This document shows, one piece after another, positions 43,173-49,590 of a stretch of DNA of 64,000 nt. The notes below the pieces were generated by a model. That model saw nothing but the letters and a program-made list of their open reading frames with translations, was not told where the DNA came from and did no database searches. This stretch comes from Candidatus Poribacteria bacterium. GTDB lineage: Bacteria; Poribacteria; WGA-4E; WGA-3G. A program made the position numbers and the translations under genes. How positions within the stretch are numbered: the first letter of the stretch is position 1; the number at the start of each line of letters is the position of its first letter. The DNA is taken from NCBI GenBank assembly GCA_012267415.1, contig JAAXGN010000036.1, positions 1 through 64,000 of the forward strand. The letters run 5' to 3'.

Positions 43173-43322
43173 TACGACCCCGGGTGTGTAAAGTTTTTGT
43201 AGAAATATGCAGAAAAGACGTGTAGGAGCGATCTCCGAATCGCGACCTGTCGGGAATCGGAGTTCCCTCCTACAGCGTCTTCTTGGGGATTATAACCAAA
43301 ACTTTACACACCCTACGACCCC
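43173..43322. mobile_element. MITE with 9-bp target-site duplication, GGGTGTGTAAAG family
   Basis: The terminal repeats GGGTGTGTAAAGTTTTTG (43182-43199) and CCAAAACTTTACACACCC (43296-43313) are near-perfect inverses. The element is flanked on both sides by TACGACCCC (43173-43181 and 43314-43322), a perfect 9-bp duplication that points to a transposition event. The core has inverse blocks GTAGGAGCGATCTCCGA and its partner ending CCCTCCTACAGC. No coding capacity. Solo or diverged ends occur at 3922 and 5314. Confidence 0.88.
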
Positions 43323-43390
43323 CAATGAAGACGGATGTATAACGTTACATAAGAAAATCAGACCATATTAGTCGGGAATAGCATAAAAAT

Positions 43391-43419
43391 TTGACTTTTT
43401 TAGTAGGATATATTATAAT
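43391..43419 (+). promoter_or_regulatory. Sigma-70-type promoter of the Rrf2-cys cluster
   Basis: TTGACT (43391-43396) and TATAAT (43414-43419) are 17 nt apart. The predicted start near 43426 gives a leader of about 36 nt. The spacer and downstream AT-rich sequence are where an Rrf2 operator would be expected, but I cannot define one. Confidence 0.78.
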
Positions 43420-43461
43420 TATTGTTACCTGAAATGGTTAGGTTAAATAAGGGGGACACAG

Positions 43462-43899
43462 ATGCATTTATCCGCTAAGTTAAAGTATGCGTTATGTGCG
43501 ATGTTAGAACTTGGTCTGCAGCATCATAATCAGTTTGTTTCTGTGAATGTATTATCTGAGAAGCGTAGTATACCGGGTCCGTTTTTGGAAAAGTTGTTAT
43601 TGGAACTCAAACGTGCTGGTTTGACGGTGAGTCGTCGTGGTCCCGATGGTGGTTATAGTTTGGCATTGCCGCCGGACGAGATTCGTATCGGTGATATTTT
43701 TACTGCTGTTGATGGTCCGGTGAATTTTTCTGAAGGTTTTGAGTTACAAGAATCTTATGAAATAGGCGGTTTTTTCGCTGAACTTGAGCAAGAGGTAAGA
43801 GATGTGTTGAATACGAAGACATTGCATGAGCTTTGTTGTCACGCGCGGAAGATTAAACGGTTGTCGCAGCCTACACATTCACATCCTTTTTCAATATGA
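43462..43899 (+). CDS. Rrf2 family transcriptional regulator (CymR-like by context)
   Basis: This 145-residue Rrf2 protein has a winged helix-turn-helix at about 1-75: KLKYALCAMLELGLQHH, VLSEKRSIPGPFLEKLLLELKRAGLTVSRRGPDGGYSL. The three-cysteine Fe-S cluster signature of IscR and NsrR is absent; there are only C12 and a CC pair near residue 125. The next gene, cysK, overlaps it by four bases (ATGA). Rrf2 proteins of the CymR type repress cysteine-synthesis genes by sensing cysteine metabolism through CysK, so a local feedback role is a reasonable inference. A consensus promoter and an AGGGGG ribosome site precede it. Confidence 0.88.
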   Translation: MHLSAKLKYALCAMLELGLQHHNQFVSVNVLSEKRSIPGPFLEKLLLELKRAGLTVSRRGPDGGYSLALPPDEIRIGDIFTAVDGPVNFSEGFELQESYEIGGFFAELEQEVRDVLNTKTLHELCCHARKIKRLSQPTHSHPFSI

Positions 43900-44846
43900 A
43901 ATTAGCGCAAAATCTGACAGAACTTATCGGAAATACCCCGATGGTTCGGTTAAATGGGTTACCTGGTAAAGATGATGCAACTATTTTTGCTAAGTTAGAG
44001 TCCTATAATCCGGGTGGTAGTATTAAGGATAGGATTAGTTATGCAATGGTTGTTGATGCGGAGGAGCGTGGCATTCTCAGACCGGGTGATACGATTGTTG
44101 AACCCACTGCTGGGAATACGGGTATTGGTCTATCCATTGTTGGCGTAGCACGTGGGTATCGTGTTGTGTTGACCATGCCGGAGAATGTGAGCAGTGAGAA
44201 ATATGCGCTTCTTTCAGCATTTGGTGCGGAGATCATATTGACACCGGAACATGGTGGGATGGCAAGTGCGATTTGGGAGGCGGAGGAGATTCGTCGTCGC
44301 AATTCACGACACTACATGCCTAACCAGTTTACAAACCTCGCTAATCCAGAAATTCATCGGCAGACTACTGCGGTAGAGATCTTAGAATCTTTGGATGATA
44401 GGATTGATGCTTTTGTTGCGGGTGTTGGTACGGGTGGTACTCTCACGGGTGTCGGAGAGGTGTTAAAGGAACGAAATCCAAGCACGAAAGTCGTTGCTGT
44501 GGAACCGCTTGTGTCGTCAGTTCTATCGGGTGGCAAACCAGGACCTACACGTATTGATGGACTTGGTGCTGGCATGGTTCCAGAGGTACTGAATGTTGAT
44601 ATCATTGATGGCGTAATTGCTGTATCCGAGGAGATTGCTTATCAGACGATGAAAGATATATCCCGGATTGAGGGTTTACTTGTCGGTATGTCCTCTGGAG
44701 CGAATGTATTTGCTGCATTGCAGATTGCTAAGGAGTTTGGACGTGGTAAAACTATCGTTACCATCTTACCAGACACAGGTGAACGTTACTTTAGTCTGAG
44801 TCGGTATTTTGAACTTGAGACAGATATAATGGAGACATTACCTTAA
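43896..44846 (+). CDS. cysK: Cysteine synthase (O-acetylserine sulfhydrylase) CysK/CysM family
   Basis: This 316-residue PLP enzyme joins sulfide, or a sulfur-carrier thiocarboxylate, to an activated serine. Lys44 in GGSIKDRISYAM is the PLP Schiff base. TAGNTGIGLS is the substrate loop, GVGTGGTLTG binds PLP phosphate, and MSSGANVFAAL contains the residue hydrogen-bonding the pyridine. The protein is close in length to CysK. The carrier and JAMM protease genes downstream suggest it might use a CysO-like thiocarboxylate, as M. tuberculosis CysM does. It overlaps the Rrf2 gene and is followed 29 nt later by cysH. Confidence 0.95.
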   Translation: MKLAQNLTELIGNTPMVRLNGLPGKDDATIFAKLESYNPGGSIKDRISYAMVVDAEERGILRPGDTIVEPTAGNTGIGLSIVGVARGYRVVLTMPENVSSEKYALLSAFGAEIILTPEHGGMASAIWEAEEIRRRNSRHYMPNQFTNLANPEIHRQTTAVEILESLDDRIDAFVAGVGTGGTLTGVGEVLKERNPSTKVVAVEPLVSSVLSGGKPGPTRIDGLGAGMVPEVLNVDIIDGVIAVSEEIAYQTMKDISRIEGLLVGMSSGANVFAALQIAKEFGRGKTIVTILPDTGERYFSLSRYFELETDIMETLP

Positions 44847-44875
44847 TTATTTACTTTTTTAGGAATATATACGGA

Positions 44876-45634
44876 ATGACATTTCACATTCAAAGTGCAT
44901 CACTGATGCAATTGAAACAAAAGATTAGTTTGATAGAGAATCCGCAGGACATTTTATTTTGCCTATTCAAACATTATAACGATCGCGCAGCAATTGTTAC
45001 GAGTGGACAGTTATCAGGGATGGTACAGATTCACTTAGCTGCAGAAAGTCAGCTCCCATTTCGTGTTTGCACGATTGATACGCTTCGCCTTTTTCCAGAG
45101 ACTTATACGTTCTTTGATCAGGTAGAAGATCGGTATGGCATAGAGATTGAGAGGATACAACCTGACCCAATTGATGTTGACAATATGATATCTGAGCATG
45201 GTGAGTATCTATTTTTTGATAGTAGAGCCAAACAGCAGTTCTGCTGTGATGTGCGTAAAGTCAGACCGATGCGTAAACTGTTAGAATCTTTAGATGTTTG
45301 GATTACTGGCACAAGGCGAGATCAGTCAGAGAGTCGTCAGAAGTTTCAGAAAGTGGAAGTTGTATCTTCTGAAACACATCCTATTCTTAAAGTGAGTCCT
45401 TTAATTGATTGGACCACGGAAGAGGTATGGTCTTATGTAAAGAAGCATGATATTCCAGTGAATCCACTTTTTCAACCTGATGCGAATGGACACTATTTTG
45501 ATTCACTTGGATGCATGACGTGTACAACTCGGATACGACCGGGTGAAGCAAAACGAGCAGGTCGTTGGCGATGGCAGAACGCAACAGACACTGAAGCAGA
45601 TACGAAGGAGTGTGGATTACACTACTCAATTTGA
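44876..45634 (+). CDS. cysH: Assimilatory adenylylsulfate (APS/PAPS) reductase CysH
   Basis: This 252-residue reductase converts APS (or PAPS) to sulfite with thioredoxin. It has the PP-loop-type fold with IVTSGQLSGMVQIHL and IDTLRLFPETYTFFD. A CC pair (KQQFCCDVRKV) and a later CxxC (LGCMTCTTRIRPGE) are the four cysteines that bind the 4Fe-4S cluster, which favours APS as substrate. TGTRRDQSESR binds substrate phosphate, and the catalytic cysteine is in the C-terminal KECGLHYS. Unusually, the first motif reads TSGQLSGM where many relatives have a Ser-Phe-Gly form. A hairpin follows the gene. Confidence 0.95.
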   Translation: MTFHIQSASLMQLKQKISLIENPQDILFCLFKHYNDRAAIVTSGQLSGMVQIHLAAESQLPFRVCTIDTLRLFPETYTFFDQVEDRYGIEIERIQPDPIDVDNMISEHGEYLFFDSRAKQQFCCDVRKVRPMRKLLESLDVWITGTRRDQSESRQKFQKVEVVSSETHPILKVSPLIDWTTEEVWSYVKKHDIPVNPLFQPDANGHYFDSLGCMTCTTRIRPGEAKRAGRWRWQNATDTEADTKECGLHYSI

Positions 45635-45643
45635 CACAATCAG

Positions 45644-45666
45644 TAAGGTGGATATAATCCACCTTA
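45644..45666 (+). terminator. Hairpin after cysH
   Basis: A perfect 10-bp stem, TAAGGTGGAT (45644-45653) / ATCCACCTTA (45657-45666), has a 3-nt loop. The T-run is weak, so it may be a partial terminator separating the Rrf2-cysK-cysH transcript from the carrier gene. Confidence 0.6.
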
Positions 45667-45668
45667 TC

Positions 45669-45783
45669 TATAGAAGACTTCAGAATTAATGATATGTTCC
45701 ACAACGGACGAGGAGACCTCGCCCCTACGGTGGGTGATCATCGTAAACGTTGAAATATCTCTTTAATTTTTAACTCTACTATA
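45669..45783. repeat. MITE-like element, TATAGT family, copy 3
   Basis: The left end TATAGAAGACTTCAGAATTA matches copy 2 at 27726, the right end is ...CTCTACTATA, and the core contains GGACGAGGAGACCTCGCCC. It lies immediately upstream of the sulfur-carrier ribosome site (GGAGG, 45795-45799), so any promoter for that gene must lie in or across it. Confidence 0.82.
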
Positions 45784-45804
45784 AATTCATTTTTGGAGGA
45801 TAAT

Positions 45805-46089
45805 ATGGCTGTTACTGTTAGAATTCCGACGCCTTTGAGGCGTTTAACACAGAATCTTGCTGAGGTAGAAACGGAAGGAACCAATATTCAAGCTATCATT
45901 GAGAATTTAGATTCCGACTATCCTGGGATGAAGGAACGTCTCTGTGATGAAGGTGGAAATATCCGTCGGTTTGTTAATATCTATCTGAATGACGAAGATA
46001 TTAGATTTCTTGATGGACAAGAAACCGCTGTAACTGATGGAGCTGAAATATCCATCATACCTGCTATTGCTGGTGGTAGATTTCTATAA
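45805..46089 (+). CDS. CysO/ThiS/MoaD-like ubiquitin-fold sulfur carrier with C-terminal extension
   Basis: This 94-residue beta-grasp protein is very like CysO of mycobacteria across its length: VTVRIPTPLRRLT at the start, then IIENLDSDYPGMKERL, RRFVNIYLNDEDIRFLDG and a final SIIPAIAGG. Such carriers hold sulfur as a thiocarboxylate on the last Gly. Here Gly-Gly is followed by Arg-Phe-Leu, so the tail must be removed first, fitting the JAMM protease gene downstream. The real start is ATG 45805, not the in-frame TTG 45793, which forms part of the ribosome site GGAGG. The RFL and stop codons coincide with a dispersed repeat (46082). No E1-like activating enzyme is in the window. Confidence 0.9.
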   Translation: MAVTVRIPTPLRRLTQNLAEVETEGTNIQAIIENLDSDYPGMKERLCDEGGNIRRFVNIYLNDEDIRFLDGQETAVTDGAEISIIPAIAGGRFL

Positions 46090-46098
46090 ACATATCGA
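46082..46098. repeat. Fragment of the 51-bp repeat at the carrier gene's 3' end
   Basis: TTCTATAAACATATCG, with the preceding T, matches the first 17 bases of the units at 21131 and 61654. It encodes the last residues and stop codon of the carrier gene and runs into the next MITE-like element. Confidence 0.8.
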
Positions 46099-46102
46099 CC
46101 TA

Positions 46103-46228
46103 ATGAAGATTAAGATCTAAATTGGGTAATATGTGTGCGGTGAAAACGGTAATATTCGGGCGGGGTAACCCCGCCCCTATGATCATTTTTATAGATTGGA
46201 TTACCTAAATATTTATTTAATCTTCATA
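46103..46228. repeat. MITE-like element, TGAAGATTAA family, copy 3
   Basis: The left end ATGAAGATTAAGATCTAAAT with GGGTAAT and the right end ATTACC...TTAATCTTCAT are inverted repeats. The core is GGGCGGGGTAACCCCGCCC. It has the same ends and length as the element at 29192 but a different core. Confidence 0.82.
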
Positions 46229-46233
46229 CGGAA

Positions 46234-46361
46234 CTAAGCAATATTAAATAATGAATTATCAATTTTCCGCTAAGCCTGCAGGCAGCGAACCCGTAGGGGC
46301 GGGGTCTCCCCGCCCGTCATCAACGTGCCACCTGCATATTTAATATTCAAACTTGCTTAAA
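46234..46361. repeat. MITE-like element, CTAAGCAA-TTAAAT family
   Basis: The ends CTAAGCAATATTAAATAATG (46234-46253) and CATATTTAATATTC...TTGCTTA are imperfect inverted repeats. The core GGGGCGGGGTCTCCCCGCCC is a palindrome. Only one copy is seen in this window. With the previous element it fills the gap between the carrier and protease genes. Confidence 0.7.
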
Positions 46362-46407
46362 GAGGGGGTTTTAAGCGTTTTCTTAACCCCTATCCCTTTA
46401 TTTTGAT

Positions 46408-47121
46408 ATGGTTACCTTATTACCGAAGACTTTGGAACAGATATACGCACATGCAGAATCAGTATTTCCTGATGAATGTTGTGGTATCATACTTCACAAC
46501 GGAACGCAGGAGTATGTGAGACCGTGTCGTAATATCCAAAATGATCTACATGAAGATGACCCTGTGGCTTATCCACGCGATGCCAAAACGGCGTATGTGA
46601 TGCATCCTGATGATTTAATCGCTATCCATAAAGAGTCTGAAACAGAGGATTTACCAATCAAGGCATTTTACCATTCACATCCTAACCATGAAGCGTATTT
46701 CTCTGATAAAGACAGATCTGATGCGATTATGTGGGGTGAACCTGTCTATCCGGGTGTAGCATACCTTGTTATTTCCATCTACGACGCTACTGTTCGGGTT
46801 GTGAAAGCATTCACTTGGGATGATGCACAATCTGATTTTTCAGAAGTCTCTTTTCAAACGAGTCCGAGTGGTGCACTGCAAAATACTTCACTAAAAGTGC
46901 GACTGACGTTCCCCCCAGAGAAAATCACAGAACCGATTATCTACAATATTGGACAACAGTTTCATGTGATCACGAACATCCGACGCGCAAATGTTACAGA
47001 GGATGCAGGATGGGTGATGTTGGAACTACTGGGTGCATCTGATGAGATTGAACGCGCCATTGATTACTTGAAGAATATCAAGGTTCAAGTTGAACTTGTT
47101 GAAGGTGATGTTGTCCAATAA
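46408..47121 (+). CDS. JAMM/MPN+ metalloprotease (Mec+-like) fused to a NIL domain
   Basis: This 237-residue protein has two domains. The N-terminal JAMM domain (about 1-145) has the full zinc-protease set: Glu in FPDECCGII, and the HxH-x7-S-x2-D pattern in YHSHPNHEAYFSDKDRSD. The C-terminal part (about 160-237) matches the NIL ferredoxin-like domain (LKVRLTFPPEKITEPIIYNI, then ANVTEDAGWVMLELLG and a helix ending IKVQVELVE). Mec+ of M. tuberculosis cleaves cysteine from the CysO carrier, and related JAMM proteases trim residues after the carrier Gly-Gly. This one could do either for the carrier at 45805. NIL may bind a small ligand such as an amino acid or sulfur compound. Confidence 0.9.
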   Translation: MVTLLPKTLEQIYAHAESVFPDECCGIILHNGTQEYVRPCRNIQNDLHEDDPVAYPRDAKTAYVMHPDDLIAIHKESETEDLPIKAFYHSHPNHEAYFSDKDRSDAIMWGEPVYPGVAYLVISIYDATVRVVKAFTWDDAQSDFSEVSFQTSPSGALQNTSLKVRLTFPPEKITEPIIYNIGQQFHVITNIRRANVTEDAGWVMLELLGASDEIERAIDYLKNIKVQVELVEGDVVQ

Positions 47122-47150
47122 TTGTCTTATCAACTCTATTTGCACATACG

Positions 47151-49487
47151 ATGGTACGTATCCCTTTAAGAACACATCTCAATTCCCTCCATAGATTCTT
47201 CCCTGATTTCACACTTAGCTATGATCCGTCTGTTCGTGCATACCTACGTATCATAACAATATCCGCATTTTCGCTTGCGATTGGTTTAGGATTCGTTCTG
47301 CGGCAATACATCGTTTTTGAATTCCATGATAGTTCTGGTGTCGTTGGTTGGATTAGTGCTAACCAATATCCCAAACAGCAAGAGTACTTCTATTACTTTT
47401 TAGCACTTCTGGGGATTCCGCTCGTAGTTTTGCTTTATTGGATAGGATGGCTTGTTTACTCTCAATGGGTAGCCAAGGTTACTGAACAACCGATTCAACG
47501 TGTGCTTCGGTTCAGTGCTATCAGATCACTTCCGATGTGTCTGTGCTGGTTGCATGTTTATTATTATGAAAAACAAGGGGCACTATGGTTAACGATTGCA
47601 GTTGTGATTACACTGCTTCTGAAATTAGATTTATTGTTAAATTGGTACTATTCAAGAAGGTTTAGACCTGTTGAAGAAAACAGACATACTATTCTCACAG
47701 AACCCGTTATATCAGAAGATACGGGGACATCTGTGCCGGTCAACCGTATAAGGTCTATACTACGTTTTACCTTTCTTTACATCGTTCTACCGGTTTTCAT
47801 CTATCTATTGATTTACAATGGAAATATCGATCGTCGCATTGATATGTTTCATGAAGGTGAACGGTTGGCTCCTTTGAATGAGATGTTACACGGTGGTGTT
47901 GTTTTCCGTGATGTCTATGTGCAGCATGGACTGTTTCAGAATGCGTATTTGGCGTGGTTTGGTAGTAAAATCTTTGAACCGACTCTGATGGGTGTACGTT
48001 CCATGGAGCAGGTCTTGGTACCATTGGGTTTTATCGCCATCTATCTGCTTGGATTACATGTATTTCGCGGTGGGATATTCACTGCTTCTATATGTTTTCT
48101 CATAGTATCTGGTAGCAAGTTCTTTGTTTCTTCAAGACATGGTCTCGGTTTAGTTGCTTTTGTATTTGTCGCAAGTTATCTAACCTACCATAACAGGAAA
48201 AGTCTTTTTGCTGGTGGTATGGCACAGGGAAAAAACAGGTATAGTCTTATATCTCTGTTATTTACTTCTGGTTGGAAATTGGTTGTAAGCGGCATCTTTA
48301 CAAGTTTGGCGTTTTGGTATAGTACTGAAGTAGGTTTGTATACACTCGGTGCAATATCGGTATTCTTAATAATATACAGTTCACAAAAAAGTATAGAATT
48401 TCGGATTCGTCCATTACCCTTGATTAGTTATGTCATTGGACTATCGGTAGGTTTTCTTCCAGTGGCGATCTATTTTCTTTCGCATGGTGCGTTAGATGAT
48501 TTAATATGGAACACCTATATTCAATGTAAGTATCAGCTTGCGACCTGGGGACTGAGATTCCCTTCATTGACGGGGACTCTTGCTATCATATCTGAAGAAG
48601 GATGGCAAGCGTTTTTTCTAAGTGAGAAATTCCGGTGGTATCTGCCTATTTGTGTTTATGCTATTACTGGGGTATATCTGACCTATCGTCGGTTAAGTGG
48701 TAGAAGTGTTTTTGATGAAGTATCACTCAAGCTGCTACTGCTGTTACTTGGCGGCATAGCGTTTTTCCGCACTGCACTTGGTAGATCGGATGGTGGTCAT
48801 TTGACTTACGGCTCCACTTTTTTGTGGCTCATTATTCTGTTTCCGTTTGATAGAGGTATTTCAAATATATTCAATAGTTTTTTTAATGGGACAAGGGAAG
48901 ATGGTATTCTAAGTCGTCTATCTGCATTTACTGATAGATCGCGATGGCAACGTGTCATTAAACCGATTTGCTTTTTACTCATTCCTATAGCGGTGTGTGG
49001 TTGGTATATTGGTGAAGTACACAATCCCATTACCATATTTAAAGGAAGATATCAGAACGTTCTTAACAACCCCTTTGATAGGAGTCTGGCTTCAGAGGAG
49101 CTGGAACGTGCTGGTAGAGTTGACATTCCCGATGACCAAGTTGAGCAGATTCAACAAGTTGTAGAATATATACAGGAGAATACAGAACCGGAAGAAAAAA
49201 TATTTGATTTCACAAGTCAAGGTGCGTATTATTTCTTTGCTAATCGACCGAGTGTCACTCGATTTCACATGGTGTCGTATGCATCCACACCGGGAATGCA
49301 GAGGGAGGTAGTGTCTGCCCTTGAACGGGATCAGACGCGTTTGGTTATCTTCAAGACTGGTGGTTGGTTTGATAATGTTGATGGTATTCCTGTTGAGGAG
49401 CGTCATCCAATTATTGCACAGTATTTGGAAGAGAACTATGAACCTGCGATTGATATTAATGAAACTGAAATTTTGTTGAGAAAATGA
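47151..49487 (+). CDS. Large polytopic membrane protein, possibly GT-C-type glycosyltransferase
   Basis: This 778-residue protein has about 13 hydrophobic segments from residue 30 to 640 and a soluble C-terminus of about 150 residues. A conserved-looking loop, MFHEGERLAPLNEMLHGGVVFRD followed by VYVQHGLFQN, after the fifth segment has acidic residues placed as in lipid-linked-sugar glycosyltransferases of the GT-C fold. The C-terminal domain includes VVEYIQENTEPEEKIFDFTSQ and FFANRPSVTRF, similar to soluble tails of such enzymes. The assignment is tentative. It begins 29 nt after the JAMM-NIL gene, but functional linkage is not obvious. Confidence 0.6.
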   Translation: MVRIPLRTHLNSLHRFFPDFTLSYDPSVRAYLRIITISAFSLAIGLGFVLRQYIVFEFHDSSGVVGWISANQYPKQQEYFYYFLALLGIPLVVLLYWIGWLVYSQWVAKVTEQPIQRVLRFSAIRSLPMCLCWLHVYYYEKQGALWLTIAVVITLLLKLDLLLNWYYSRRFRPVEENRHTILTEPVISEDTGTSVPVNRIRSILRFTFLYIVLPVFIYLLIYNGNIDRRIDMFHEGERLAPLNEMLHGGVVFRDVYVQHGLFQNAYLAWFGSKIFEPTLMGVRSMEQVLVPLGFIAIYLLGLHVFRGGIFTASICFLIVSGSKFFVSSRHGLGLVAFVFVASYLTYHNRKSLFAGGMAQGKNRYSLISLLFTSGWKLVVSGIFTSLAFWYSTEVGLYTLGAISVFLIIYSSQKSIEFRIRPLPLISYVIGLSVGFLPVAIYFLSHGALDDLIWNTYIQCKYQLATWGLRFPSLTGTLAIISEEGWQAFFLSEKFRWYLPICVYAITGVYLTYRRLSGRSVFDEVSLKLLLLLLGGIAFFRTALGRSDGGHLTYGSTFLWLIILFPFDRGISNIFNSFFNGTREDGILSRLSAFTDRSRWQRVIKPICFLLIPIAVCGWYIGEVHNPITIFKGRYQNVLNNPFDRSLASEELERAGRVDIPDDQVEQIQQVVEYIQENTEPEEKIFDFTSQGAYYFFANRPSVTRFHMVSYASTPGMQREVVSALERDQTRLVIFKTGGWFDNVDGIPVEERHPIIAQYLEENYEPAIDINETEILLRK

Positions 49488-49590
49488 TCCTATTGGCTTG
49501 AAATGGTATTTCCACATATAAGTATCCTTGCAAGAAATGGAGATTTAGTAGATCAATCGTCTATTGAATTTCCGCATTAAATTGGGTATC

